DNA of 36,226 nt from assembly GCF_009711975.1 (NCBI RefSeq), contig NZ_VIKW01000041.1, positions 1-36,226 on the forward strand, written 5' to 3'. The notes beneath the pieces are model-generated. The model did not search any database and was not told where the DNA came from. It saw nothing but the letters and a program-made list of their open reading frames with translations. Each line of letters opens with the position of its first letter. The stretch's first letter is position 1. Below, one piece after another: positions 23,518 to 32,440 of the stretch. Origin of the DNA: Anabaena sp. UHCC 0204. GTDB taxonomy: Bacteria; Cyanobacteriota; Cyanobacteriia; Cyanobacteriales; Nostocaceae. Both the position numbers and the translations under genes were made by a program.

Positions 23518-23903
23518 AAAACATACCCTTGTTAATTATATATAGACTAGACTCGCAATTTGTTACTTTTTGCTTTCTTTATACGCATATAGCCAACTTA
23601 GAGCATTAATAAAATATTAGTCAAGAGATATTTGATTATTCTTTATCACTTTTAAAAAAACTCAATCATTATGTAAAAAAATGATAATATTAATTAACGA
23701 TACTTTACGAGAATGTACCAGCAGTGTAGTAAACTCTGAAAAGATATATTTTAGAAAAGATGCGAAAAGCATATTGGTCAACTGACAACTTTACCAAAAT
23801 CCTTATTTTTCTTTTTTGCACTTTTGCGTGAAATAAAAAAAAGAGCGTCATTTCAAACTTTAAAATAGAAAAAACAACTAACCCTTAAACAATATGCAAA
23901 CTG
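23518..23903. other. 386-bp AT-rich intergenic region
   Basis: Very AT-rich, with runs such as TTTAAAAAAACTC and many short A/T tracts. It should hold the promoter of the two-gene coiled-coil unit on the minus strand. No ORF, RNA gene or heptamer array was recognised. Confidence 0.5.
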
Positions 23904-24155
23904 TCACCTGCATTTTACACAAAGACCAGATTCTAGATCATTAGTTTTCGCTAAACAACAATAACAGATTTTAAAATAGTCTGTGTGTCCTTCTAAAATT
24001 TCCCCTGAATTACAATCATCTTCATAACGGGCTAGTCTGACAATTTCTTTAATCAAATTTTGCTTCTTTTCTTGATCCAAATGATCAAAACAATGCTCAC
24101 GTCTCAAAATAGTAATCACTTCATTTAACATATAACTTCCACTATGATTTGACAT
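23904..24155 (-). CDS. small zinc-ribbon-like protein, unrecognised
   Basis: An 83-aa protein. The N-terminal 45 residues look helical (LNEVITILRREHCFDHLDQE). The C-terminus ends in a compact zinc-ribbon-type pattern, C64-x2-C67 (CYCC) and C79-x2-C82 (CVKC), the last cysteine being the penultimate residue. A helical body plus terminal zinc knuckle suggests a nucleic-acid- or protein-binding adaptor. It lies 386 bp upstream of the coiled-coil pair on the same strand, so it could belong to the same locus. I do not recognise a family. A reading frame of this size with four well-placed cysteines is unlikely to be chance. Confidence 0.65.
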   Translation of the reverse strand: MSNHSGSYMLNEVITILRREHCFDHLDQEKKQNLIKEIVRLARYEDDCNSGEILEGHTDYFKICYCCLAKTNDLESGLCVKCR

Positions 24156-24300
24156 ACTATTTACTCCTATTAAAAAATTGAGAATATCATCTTATTCTAA
24201 AATAGTACAAATATACTTGTAAGTAAGTAATTTTTAGAAATGTCAGTTTAAATACTATATGTACGGATAAAAGAAGGATGTCTAGCGGTAAACCTGAAAA

Positions 24301-24336
24301 GAGCGATTCCTACGGAGTGCCTCGCTATCGCGCACC
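24301..24336. repeat. dispersed GC-rich repeat fragment
   Basis: GAGCGATTCCTACGGAGTGC followed by CTCGCTATCGCGCACC stands out from the AT-rich surroundings. It resembles the CTACGCTATCG part of the repeat near 2440 and the CGGCTACGCTCAGGGC block near 34300, common interspersed motifs in Nostocales. Confidence 0.5.
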
Positions 24337-24379
24337 AACAACCTTTAACTACAGTAAAATAATTACAAAGCCAAAGTTT

Positions 24380-24425
24380 GTAGTGAGGACTTTAGTCCCA
24401 ATTTGAGGGCTGAAGCCCTCACTAC
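24380..24425. terminator. imperfect inverted repeat downstream of the S51 peptidase gene
   Basis: The arms GTAGTGAGGACTTTAGTCC and GGGCTGAAGCCCTCACTAC pair with three mismatches around a short AT loop. It starts 12 bases beyond the stop codon of the minus-strand gene at 24438 and would form a long hairpin in its 3' end. The two arms each contain a smaller hairpin, a form typical of a dispersed cyanobacterial repeat or miniature element. Terminator function is inferred. Confidence 0.65.
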
Positions 24426-24437
24426 GAACCACCTGTA

Positions 24438-25484
24438 TTAATAAGGATCGGAATCAAATCTTCCCCGCTTCACACTTCTGAGATAATAACCTCGTGACGG
24501 TAATTTATTTAAATCGAAGGTGTCACCCCTGGGAACTCTCCAAATTTTGTAGTCATGATATGTGAGAGGAGTTCCTTTTTGACAAATTTCTGGCGGATGA
24601 TCTCCTAAGATAAAATACGCTGCACCTTTGCCCATGACTTTAGCAATACCGTATTTATCAACTAGTAAAGATGTCTCTTCACTAATTGCTATTCCTAAAG
24701 CAGTTGGAGATACACCATCTTGAATTTGCCTAGCAATAAAAACCATAATTCTCCCCATTCTTTTGCGTTCATCAAAATGGGTATCAATGATAGTTCCGCG
24801 CAAATATTTCCACTGGAAAAAGTTATAGGTAAAGGTAATATTCCCGTAAGGATCATCAAGGGCTGCGCTGGTTTCAATGCTATCTTCACAGGCGCAAGAA
24901 TCATAAACATATTCACTTTGAATCATAGCCCCGGCACTTGTGCCACCAATAGCGCCGCCTTTATCATAAACCGACTTAATTGCAACTTCCAATTTAGTAT
25001 TTTTCCAGTGGCGAATATATTCACATTGATCACCACCAGCAAAGAAAATTACGCCAGCATTTCTGACTTTATCAAAAATGTCTGTCCTGTTTGCTTCTTG
25101 TCGGTTACGAATGATGAGTGTTTCTACATATTTGACACCTTTCATGCGATAAATTAGTTCATTATAATTATCGTCACCAGCCGCACGAATCACTAAAACA
25201 TTAACTTTATTGTCATTGAGGCTACCTCCCCGGACTTGATTAATCATCCACTGGATAGCGTCATCAACATCAGGTCCACCACCACCTAAGTTATGAACAG
25301 GTCCGGCTAGTTGAGGTAATTTATAACCCGGTTTAGAGGAGGGGGGCTGGATATCGGCGATGATGTCCTGAAAGAACCGCCTTAAATTTCTGGTCAGACG
25401 GTCTATGATTCGGTTTACCATCCTCAACAAGCTATGTTTTGCATTCTGCAACCGCCTGGATATATGTGGGAATGCTTTTGTCAT
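24438..25484 (-). CDS. peptidase S51 / cyanophycinase-like protein with N-terminal extension
   Basis: A 348-aa protein with the Class I glutamine-amidotransferase-like fold of cyanophycinase (CphB) and dipeptidase E. The catalytic serine S183 sits in GGTSAGAM (180-187), preceded by FFAGGDQ (147-153), and a catalytic His is likely H236 in IDTHFDERKRMGR, the cyanophycinase signature. Cyanophycinase cuts the Asp-Arg storage polymer to beta-Asp-Arg. Residues 1-58 form a basic, helical extension (RRLQNAKHSLLRMVNRIIDR) not part of the core and without a signal-peptide pattern. Canonical CphB is somewhat shorter (about 270 aa), so this may be a paralogue with another substrate. No cyanophycin synthetase is adjacent. 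Confidence 0.85.
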   Translation of the reverse strand: MTKAFPHISRRLQNAKHSLLRMVNRIIDRLTRNLRRFFQDIIADIQPPSSKPGYKLPQLAGPVHNLGGGGPDVDDAIQWMINQVRGGSLNDNKVNVLVIRAAGDDNYNELIYRMKGVKYVETLIIRNRQEANRTDIFDKVRNAGVIFFAGGDQCEYIRHWKNTKLEVAIKSVYDKGGAIGGTSAGAMIQSEYVYDSCACEDSIETSAALDDPYGNITFTYNFFQWKYLRGTIIDTHFDERKRMGRIMVFIARQIQDGVSPTALGIAISEETSLLVDKYGIAKVMGKGAAYFILGDHPPEICQKGTPLTYHDYKIWRVPRGDTFDLNKLPSRGYYLRSVKRGRFDSDPY

Positions 25485-25649
25485 ATTAAAATCTTGTTAA
25501 GCAAACAGCAATCATTTCTAACTGTCGCATTTCCAAGGGCTAAATTCCCAGCGTACACCGTTTGTACTGTTTTTTCACGGCAAATAGTCAGAGTAATATT
25601 TAATTCTCATGGATAATCTGGGAAAATCTCATTTTTTTGTGGTTTTTTA

Positions 25650-26837
25650 TCACCATAAAACTTGTGATAGCTCTTTGACTACTCTTTCATAAACCATCTC
25701 GGTTTGTTTAGCTAATTTGGGCCAGCTAAATCTTTTTTCTAAATCTGCATAAGCGTTATCTACCAACCATTGACAATAATCTGGGTTTCTCAATACTTCC
25801 AAAATTCCCCAAGCTACAGAGTCAGGATTATTTACCCAAGTGGTAATTCCCGTTTTTGAGTGTTGGACTACTTCGGGAAAACCACCAGTATCAGAAACTA
25901 TGACTGGTACACGAGATGCAAAACTTTCTAAAGCAACAATACCAAAGGGTTCATAAAGACTGGGGAAAACAGCACAGTCAGCGATGGTTTGAAATTTATC
26001 CAAGTAGTTATCAGCTAAGAACCCAGTAAAGTAACATTTGTTCCAAATTCCTAATTCCCAAGCTTGACGTTTGAGATGGTCAGTATTACCACCACCAACG
26101 ATCACAAATTTAACATTACCATCCATTTCCTCAAGCACCTTGGGAGCAGCATTAAGTAATACAGGTACACCTTTTTCATGGGTCATACGACCAAGGTAAT
26201 AAACAATTTTTTCATAATCTGCGGCAAATTGACGGCGAAAATCTTGAGCATGAAAATCCCCATGATGTATTTTCTTTTCTGGGCGAATGCCATTAAAAAT
26301 TACGTCAATTTTATCACTAGGCATATATAGCGATCGCACTAATTCCTGACGCATATATTCGGTGCAGACAATTATCCGCCAAGCATTGTGAGCTAGTACA
26401 TATTCTTTATCGTGAATATAGCGTTGGGTATGATTGTGAATACCGTTGTAGCGTCCGTGTTCTGTGGCGTGAATTGTGGCAATTAAGGGAATTTTAAAGA
26501 TATGCTTGAGAGCGATCGCTGCATCCCCAACTAACCAATCATGAGCATGAATTAGATCAAATGGTCCTTTCTCCATCAGTAACTTACCGCCATGAGATCC
26601 CATGCTCTCATTTAAGTTCACCACCCAGTGAAAAAAATCGTTACTGGCAGCCACTTCTACTCGATGGATATGAATTCCTTCCACCACCTCATACAAGGAT
26701 GCTGGTCCAAATTCAGGGGTAATCAGGTGGATGTCATGGCCTAGCTTTATGAGTTCCGGGTACAACTCAGCAACGTGACGAGCAATTCCGCCAACTATCC
26801 TCGGTGGAAATTCCCAACTCAGCACTAATATCTTCAT
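25650..26837 (-). CDS. glycosyltransferase family 4 (GT-B fold)
   Basis: A 395-aa retaining glycosyltransferase. The N-terminal acceptor domain begins MKILVLSWEFPPRIVGGIARH, whose Gly-Gly loop is typical of GT4/GT5. It contains DLIHAHDWLVGDAA and the IATIHATEHGRYNG segment. The donor domain has VYYLGRMTHEKGVPVLLNA and the EX7E motif in SLYEPFGIVALESFA, followed by VSDTGGFPEVV. It resembles glycogen-synthase-like GT4 proteins widely conserved in cyanobacteria; acceptor and sugar are unknown. It is probably cytoplasmic. The ATG at 26837 opens the first beta strand. Transcribed alone on the minus strand. Confidence 0.92.
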   Translation of the reverse strand: MKILVLSWEFPPRIVGGIARHVAELYPELIKLGHDIHLITPEFGPASLYEVVEGIHIHRVEVAASNDFFHWVVNLNESMGSHGGKLLMEKGPFDLIHAHDWLVGDAAIALKHIFKIPLIATIHATEHGRYNGIHNHTQRYIHDKEYVLAHNAWRIIVCTEYMRQELVRSLYMPSDKIDVIFNGIRPEKKIHHGDFHAQDFRRQFAADYEKIVYYLGRMTHEKGVPVLLNAAPKVLEEMDGNVKFVIVGGGNTDHLKRQAWELGIWNKCYFTGFLADNYLDKFQTIADCAVFPSLYEPFGIVALESFASRVPVIVSDTGGFPEVVQHSKTGITTWVNNPDSVAWGILEVLRNPDYCQWLVDNAYADLEKRFSWPKLAKQTEMVYERVVKELSQVLW

Positions 26838-27019
26838 TGACTTGACTCCCCGATGATTTACAAAAGCTAAAGAACTATATTTATCTCAAACAGTAAGTTT
26901 GGCAATTGGTGTGAGTTTGGTTAAAGGAATTTTTAGCTTTTTTAATGTTTATTGTGATAAAGCTTATCAAAGGTTGTCAAGTTTGGTAAACTGTTAAGAA
27001 ACAATACAGTAAGACGAAT

Positions 27020-27142
27020 ATAGGGCTTACCCAAAACAAAACGAAAGTAGGGGTAATTCATGAATTACCCCTACGAAAGAATCAGGTTTCCAGTTACATC
27101 TTACAGGGCGAGGTAATTCTCAATTGTTGAAGTAAGTCCTAT
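27020..27142. mobile_element. MITE-like element, about 123 bp
   Basis: The ends are inverted repeats ATAGGGCTTAC (27020-27030) and GTAAGTCCTAT (27132-27142), matching at 10 of 11 bases, next to TA dinucleotides. Inside is a perfect 28-bp palindrome at 27047-27074 with arms GTAGGGGTAATTCA and TGAATTACCCCTAC. There is no coding capacity. The ATAGGACTTAC-type end is a common terminus of cyanobacterial IS630-like transposons, so this is probably a non-autonomous derivative duplicating TA. It occupies the 3' side of the gap after lepA. Confidence 0.75.
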
Positions 27143-27155
27143 AGCAATTTGGGAA

Positions 27156-28967
27156 TTAGCTTTGATCTAACCGCAATACAGCCATAAAAGCCTCTTGAGG
27201 TACATCCACTGTCCCTACAGCCTTCATTCGTTTTTTACCCTTAGCTTGCTTTTGTAAAAGTTTCTTTTTACGGCTAATGTCGCCACCGTAGCACTTAGCA
27301 AGGACATCTTTCCGCATAGCGGGGATGTGTTCACTGGCGATGACTTTAGCGCCAATAGAAGCTTGAATGGGGACTTTGAATTGATGACGGGGAATTAGTT
27401 CTTTGAGTTTTTCCGCCATTGCTCTGCCGACATTATAGGCTTTATCTCTGTGGACGATCATGGCTAGGGAATCCACAGGATCACCGTTAATCATAATATC
27501 CAATTTCACCAAGGGATTTTCCCGGTAGCCAATCAGATGATATTCCATACTGGCGTAACCGCGAGAACGGGATTTCATTTGATCAAAAAAGTCGGTAACA
27601 ACTTCAGCTAAGGGTAACTCATAAGTTAGTGTAGTTCTTCCTTGGGTGAGATACTTCATATCTTTGAAGATCCCCCGGCGGTTTTGTGACAACTCCATGA
27701 GAGAACCCACATAGGTTTCGGGAGTAATCATTTCTACTTTGACATAGGGTTCTTCAATTCTGTCGCGCTCATTTGGTCCGGGTAAGCGGCTAGGATTATC
27801 AATGTACAGTTCTTCACCTTTGATGGTGACGACTTTGTAAACCACCGAGGGGGCGGTAATGATTAAATCGAGGTTATACTCACGCTCTAAGCGTTCCTGA
27901 ACAATTTCCATGTGCAGTAACCCCAAAAACCCGCAACGGAAACCAAAACCCATGGCGCTAGATGTTTCTGGTTCATACTGTAAGGCTGCATCATTCAGTT
28001 CCAGTTTTTCTAAAGCTTCCCGCAAGTCTTCAAACTGATCTGCATCTATGGGGAACATCCCACAAAATACCATCGGGTTGGCTTCTGCGTAACCAGGTAA
28101 AGCTTCAGTAGCTTTGTTTTTACACAGGGTAATGGTGTCTCCGACTCTGGCATCTGCCACGGCTTTAATGGCTGCTCCTAAATAACCTACTTCTCCAGCA
28201 TGAAGTTCTTCAACTTGCTTTTGAGTGGGAGAAAGTACGCCTAGTTCGTCAATGACATATTCTTTACCGGATGCCATTAAGTAGATGCGATCGCCTTTTT
28301 TCACAGTCCCATCCATCACCCGGAAATAAACAATTACACCCCGGTAACTATCATAGTAACTATCAAAAATTAACGCCCGAAGACTCTCATTTATAGTATT
28401 GGCTGGTGGGGGAACTCGTTCGACAATTGTTTCTAAAATCTCAGGAATACCAATGCCTTCTTTGGCTGAAGCCAAAATAGCTCCACTACAATCTAAGCCA
28501 ATAATTTCTTCAATTTCGCCAATTACTCGCTCTGGTTCTGCTCCTGGTAAATCAATTTTATTCAAAACAGGGATAATTTCTAGATTACTCTCTAGGGCTA
28601 AATAAACATTTGCTAGAGTTTGCGCCTCTACACCTTGGGACGCATCTACAACTAACAATGCTCCTTCACAAGCAACAAGAGAGCGTGACACTTCATAGGA
28701 AAAGTCCACGTGTCCAGGAGTATCAATTAAATTGAGAACATACTGCTGACCATCCTTGGCAGTATAATTCATCCGGGCAGCTTGCAGCTTAATTGTAATG
28801 CCGCGCTCCCGTTCTAAATCCATGTTATCGAGAAACTGCTCTTTCATCTGTCGGTCTTCTACAGTACCAGTAGCCTGTAGTAAACGATCAGCGAGAGTTG
28901 ATTTCCCGTGGTCAATGTGAGCAATAATACAAAAATTGCGAATGCGAGCTGCGGGAACGTCAGTCAT
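27156..28967 (-). CDS. lepA: translation elongation factor 4 (LepA)
   Basis: A 603-aa ribosomal GTPase of full family length. G-domain motifs: P-loop AHIDHGKST (16-24), switch region [20 protein letters not shown] (G3) and NKIDLP (G4). Domain II, the EF-G-like domains III and V ([20 protein letters not shown]) and the LepA-specific C-terminal domain follow, ending in a basic stretch [19 protein letters not shown] and the typical [10 protein letters not shown]. LepA engages ribosomes during initiation or back-translocation; loss is mild except under stress. The ATG at 28967 is the family start ([20 protein letters not shown]). Its stop is 14 bases from the MITE-like element. Confidence 0.98.
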   Translation of the reverse strand: MTDVPAARIRNFCIIAHIDHGKSTLADRLLQATGTVEDRQMKEQFLDNMDLERERGITIKLQAARMNYTAKDGQQYVLNLIDTPGHVDFSYEVSRSLVACEGALLVVDASQGVEAQTLANVYLALESNLEIIPVLNKIDLPGAEPERVIGEIEEIIGLDCSGAILASAKEGIGIPEILETIVERVPPPANTINESLRALIFDSYYDSYRGVIVYFRVMDGTVKKGDRIYLMASGKEYVIDELGVLSPTQKQVEELHAGEVGYLGAAIKAVADARVGDTITLCKNKATEALPGYAEANPMVFCGMFPIDADQFEDLREALEKLELNDAALQYEPETSSAMGFGFRCGFLGLLHMEIVQERLEREYNLDLIITAPSVVYKVVTIKGEELYIDNPSRLPGPNERDRIEEPYVKVEMITPETYVGSLMELSQNRRGIFKDMKYLTQGRTTLTYELPLAEVVTDFFDQMKSRSRGYASMEYHLIGYRENPLVKLDIMINGDPVDSLAMIVHRDKAYNVGRAMAEKLKELIPRHQFKVPIQASIGAKVIASEHIPAMRKDVLAKCYGGDISRKKKLLQKQAKGKKRMKAVGTVDVPQEAFMAVLRLDQS

Positions 28968-29056
28968 AAATCAACTTGCCCTAAAGCAAACCAAAGTGAA
29001 AGCTATTTACTGAATGTATTTTAATGCTTTCTGAGGTAATAAGGCAAAAGGGATTG

Positions 29057-29211
29057 GTCAGTCGTCGGTTGTCAGTTGTCAGTTGTTAGTTGTCAGTTGT
29101 CAGTTGTCAGTTGTCTAATATTTCTCCCTGCCCCCTGCCCCCTGCTCCCTGCCCCCTGCTCCCTGCCCCCTGCTCCCCTGCTTCTCTGCTCCCCTGCTCC
29201 CTATTCTCTGC
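29057..29211. repeat. GTCAGTT array followed by CCCCTGC array
   Basis: About eight GTCAGTT units at 29057-29115 are followed, after a short spacer, by about eleven CCCCTGC/TCCCTGC/CCCTGCT units at 29123-29211. They fill the middle of the 392-bp gap between the divergent lepA and the small ribbon-helix-helix gene, upstream of lepA on its strand. The rest of the gap (28968-29056 and 29212-29359) is unremarkable AT-rich DNA. Confidence 0.88.
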
Positions 29212-29359
29212 TACAGCAACTTGGGTTATTATGTAAAGTCTATTTATAGCTCAATGGTATTGATTGCCCAGAAGCTTACAATTGAGATGGGTTGAATTAA
29301 TCAATATCATAACTGCTTGACAATGCTTTCAATAAAACCATTTCAGAGTATTTAAAACA

Positions 29360-29596
29360 ATGAATATGCAAGAAAATTCTAGCAGTGCGGACAATAGACG
29401 CGCTGAAAAAACGGAAATCGCTCTCCATCTAGATTCTGAATTAATAGAGCAAATTCAACATCTAACTAATGATCCCAGTAAAGTAATTGAGGTGGCTATT
29501 CGTCAATGGTTACGCGGTGATTTCACTAGAGATGATGAGTTAACACGTACCCCTATACGCACACCTGTTCCTCCCCGTGGTGAGTGGAATGATTAG
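29360..29596 (+). CDS. small ribbon-helix-helix-like protein without toxin partner
   Basis: A 78-aa protein. The central segment TEIALHLDSELIEQIQHLTN then PSKVIEVAIRQWLRG (about 19-55) reads as a ribbon-helix-helix fold: one strand and two helices, as in CcdA/CopG-type regulators. The C-terminus has a duplicated Pro-Arg-Thr unit (TRTPIRTPVPPRGEW), which resembles a conserved tail rather than random coding. Start could be M1 (29360) or M3. No toxin-like gene follows: the next gene is a histidine kinase 174 bp away. It may be a solitary regulator. Function not assigned. Confidence 0.75.
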   Translation: MNMQENSSSADNRRAEKTEIALHLDSELIEQIQHLTNDPSKVIEVAIRQWLRGDFTRDDELTRTPIRTPVPPRGEWND

Positions 29597-29770
29597 AATT
29601 ACTTCACAAGTATCAGCTAATGATAAGAAATGTAAAATTTAATGCCTTAAACGCCAGAAAATTCAAAAATCCACAATTAAAAAGTGTGAAAGATGTAAAA
29701 CTTTATGCCAAAATTTAAGTAGCTTTAGTATAAGCACGGTGGGAAGCCTTTTGTCTATCCAACTCGATTA

Positions 29771-31477
29771 ATGACTATTACTGCCAATACCCAATTGCCG
29801 AACTTAATTCCTCAAAATCTGGAATCTATTACCCTCAGTACGGATGGCTCATCTCCACCTCTAGGAGCAGAGTTGGTATATACCCAAGATGGTTCTGGGC
29901 GCTATCTAACTTTTTATTGGCAGCACAGCGAATACTTAGGCTGTGATACCCAGAAAATAGTTGATGAACTCAATGAGAATGATAGCTTTGCTCCAGTAGA
30001 TAAAGTTGTTTATCTAGAACATTTACACCGGATTTTGAGCAGTTCTGTGCCGGAAAGGGTTAAATGTTGGTTTAAATGCCCAAATATTGAATTATTAGAG
30101 TTGGAATTGACAATTACGCCAATTCTGCCACAATGTGGTCAACCGACAACGACTGTCTTGGTAATGGGTAGAGTGTTACCATCGAAAATTAACTCTCAAA
30201 ATGTGAATCAGGCTATAAAACCGCCGACAGCATTAGAGTTAGCTTTGCGATTGCAGCGACACCAAAAGTTATTAAACAGAATTACCAGAAATATTCGCCG
30301 GACTCTAGATTTAGATATTATTTGGCAACAAACAGTTGATAGTTTAGGGAAAACACTTAACCTAGAACGCTGTATTATCTGCCCTTATCAACCTTCTAGT
30401 CACAAAGTTCGGATCATTGCTGAGTATCATCAACCAGGACAAAATTCTATTCTTGGCTCAGAAATAGATATATCTTCTGAGCCGGCTTTTGCTCAAGCAT
30501 TGGCTACTTTAGAACCTGTGGTTATGGCTGTTCCTTGTGATAACCAATCTCTACAGTACAAAGTTCTTGTTGTTGCTACTTGTTATAAAGATAAGGCAAA
30601 TGGGTTAGCCGCTTTGAGTTTTGTTAATGAGTGCTATCCTTTAACACAAGCAGAATTAGAATTAGCTAAAGAAGTAGCAGATCAGTTAGGAACAGCGATC
30701 GCTCATGCTACTTTATATAAAGAACTAGAAGAATCCCGCCAAAAGGCTGAAGACGCATCCCGCTTAAAAAGTGAATTTCTCGCTAACGTCTCTCACGAAA
30801 TTCGCACTCCCCTCAATGGCATGATTGGCTTCTTAAAGCTAATTTTAGAAGGAATGACAGATGATCCAGAAGAACAACATGAGTTTATTACAGAAGCTCA
30901 TGAATTGTCTTTGCATCTTTTAAATATCCTCAATGACATTTTGGATATTGCCAAAATTGAAGCTGGTAAAATGGAGTTAGACTGTTCGCCTGTCAACCTC
31001 AAAGAACTATTCGATGATGTCGAAAGCTTTACCCGTACTCAAGCTGAGACAAAAAATCTCAGTTTTCAGATGCAAATGCCGGCAATCTCTGATGACATTA
31101 TTGTTCAAGGCAATTATAAGAGATTATTACAAGTAATGCTGAATTTGGTAGGTAATGCCATTAAATTTACCCATGAAGGTGGTATTACCATTAGTGCCGA
31201 TTTAATGCTCAAAAAACACCCTGGAATAGTCAAGGTTCGGGTTGCTGATACAGGTATTGGTGTTTCCCTAGACAAACAAGATAAACTATTTCAACTATTC
31301 TCTCAGATTGATGGCTCTCGCACTCGCCACTATGGTGGTACAGGCTTAGGATTGACGATATCTCAAAAGCTGATAGAAGCAATGGGTGGTGAAGTCCATT
31401 TCTATAGTCTCGGTGAAGGACTTGGTTCAACTGTAACTTTTACTGTGCCACTATATCAACAACCATTGATGGTATGA
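29771..31477 (+). CDS. GAF-domain sensor histidine kinase
   Basis: A 568-aa sensor kinase with no membrane segment, so cytoplasmic. Residues 30-125 may be a PAS-like sensor (LTFYWQHSEYLGCDTQKIVD). A GAF domain covers about 165-320 (LDIIWQQTVDSLGKTLNLER); a GAF cysteine is present in RCIIC, but bilin binding is not established. A short coiled coil precedes the HisKA domain, with phospho-accepting His at about 342 in ANVSHEIRTPLNG. The HATPase_c domain has the N box (LNLVGNAIKFT, about 457), VADTGIGVS and GGTGLGLTIS (about 521). No receiver domain or adjacent response regulator gene exists, so it is an orphan kinase. No close ribosome site decides the start. Confidence 0.93.
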   Translation: MTITANTQLPNLIPQNLESITLSTDGSSPPLGAELVYTQDGSGRYLTFYWQHSEYLGCDTQKIVDELNENDSFAPVDKVVYLEHLHRILSSSVPERVKCWFKCPNIELLELELTITPILPQCGQPTTTVLVMGRVLPSKINSQNVNQAIKPPTALELALRLQRHQKLLNRITRNIRRTLDLDIIWQQTVDSLGKTLNLERCIICPYQPSSHKVRIIAEYHQPGQNSILGSEIDISSEPAFAQALATLEPVVMAVPCDNQSLQYKVLVVATCYKDKANGLAALSFVNECYPLTQAELELAKEVADQLGTAIAHATLYKELEESRQKAEDASRLKSEFLANVSHEIRTPLNGMIGFLKLILEGMTDDPEEQHEFITEAHELSLHLLNILNDILDIAKIEAGKMELDCSPVNLKELFDDVESFTRTQAETKNLSFQMQMPAISDDIIVQGNYKRLLQVMLNLVGNAIKFTHEGGITISADLMLKKHPGIVKVRVADTGIGVSLDKQDKLFQLFSQIDGSRTRHYGGTGLGLTISQKLIEAMGGEVHFYSLGEGLGSTVTFTVPLYQQPLMV

Positions 31478-31513
31478 ACAATTGACAATTGATAATTGAC
31501 AATTGACAATTGG
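31478..31513. repeat. TGACAAT/TGATAAT heptamer array after the kinase gene
   Basis: Four to five TTGACAA/TTGATAA units start at the kinase stop codon and reach almost to the stop of the convergent Trp-rich gene at 31519. The same family is found after the DUF3685 gene at 11905. Confidence 0.85.
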
Positions 31514-31518
31514 TGAAA

Positions 31519-31767
31519 TTAGCTCGTTTCGATAGAGTGAATTTCCTGTAAAGTTTGCCATCCTGGTTGCCATTGGGAGTTGTCTTGTAATAATTTAGCA
31601 TTCAACCAAAAGCGGACTTGAGGATCACAAGCTGCTACCATTTCCGCATATACCCATTTACCTTGATTTTTGCGGTTAACAACCTGAAAATGTCGCCAAC
31701 CATCAACTTTTTGCTGTGCAGTCCATTTAGACGCAAGTAAGTAAGGAAATTTTTGTTTTTTAGGCAT
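31519..31767 (-). CDS. TIGR02450 family Trp-rich protein
   Basis: An 82-aa protein of the TIGR02450 family, found in cyanobacteria and some proteobacteria. Six tryptophans (W15, W24, W38, W54, W66, W70) in 82 residues are characteristic, with the LASKWTA and GWRHFQV motifs and KWVYAEM in the middle. No signal or membrane segment. The family has no established function. The ATG at 31767 is followed outward by a GTCAGTT array directly against the start codon, so its leader consists of repeat DNA. Confidence 0.85.
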   Translation of the reverse strand: MPKKQKFPYLLASKWTAQQKVDGWRHFQVVNRKNQGKWVYAEMVAACDPQVRFWLNAKLLQDNSQWQPGWQTLQEIHSIETS

Positions 31768-31866
31768 TTGTCAGTTGTCAGTTGTCAGTTGTCATTGGTT
31801 AAGAACTTTCTTATCTTCCCTGTTCCCTGTTCCCTGTTCCCTATTCCCTATTCCCTATTCCCTGTT
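31768..31866. repeat. GTCAGTT array plus TTCCCTG/TTCCCTA array
   Basis: Three to four GTCAGTT units (31768-31798) begin at the base after the start codon of the Trp-rich gene, and about seven TTCCCTG/TTCCCTA units (31816-31866) follow after a short spacer. Confidence 0.85.
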
Positions 31867-32440
31867 AAGTTTTATATCAGATATTTTCTAATTTAATAAA
31901 TATTTACTAATCCAGAAGTAATGCTGATTGTTTGGGAAGTCATGCTTTGGATGATAGCTGCGATCGCTTGTGAAAATCACTTCAATACCGATCTTACTAC
32001 TTAATCAGAACTCCTCATTAATGTGATCCCAATATCTTGTCTTGATTGCTAACCTAGTGGTAACAAGGCTTTGCTCGTCGCATACATCGTAAAAACATCT
32101 AATATCATCAACGGCGCTTATACTCAGTCAATACTATGTAACTAATAGATTTTTATCTATGGCTGATTTTTTTGTCTTTTGAAACTATTTTTATATGAAC
32201 AAGTGATAAAAATACTAAAATTATGATTTTTAAGTCTTTTGAGAATAAATAAAAGATTTTTAACGTTAAAAGCTTTTATTTTCATCATTAAACTGCATAT
32301 AGCAGCATTTTTGAGATTCTCACCCCCTTTCCTTTCTCAGAGATTTGCACAATAATGGCACTCACATACCTCACACATCGCCGAATCAAACTAGGTGCAG
32401 GCAAATGTTTGAGCTAAGAGTTTGTGAAAAAACTATAAAG
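31867..32440. other. long leader/promoter region upstream of chlL
   Basis: About 570 bp of AT-rich DNA with no annotated gene. A 27-codon ORF (31921-32004, MLIVWEVMLWMIAAIACENH start) is open but has no good ribosome site. An in-frame open stretch precedes the chlL start from 32345 but begins with TTG and has no family similarity. The region should contain the chlL promoter and a long 5' leader. A HIP1 octamer (GCGATCGC) is near 31960. Confidence 0.5.

Noticed and set aside
24720-25157. Plus-strand 145-aa ORF inside the S51 peptidase gene
   Set aside because: It lies wholly antisense to a well-supported gene with catalytic motifs and has no recognisable domain or ribosome site.
29123-29211. 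Regularly spaced repeats that might suggest a CRISPR array
   Set aside because: The units are contiguous heptamers without unique spacers; they are STRR tandem repeats.
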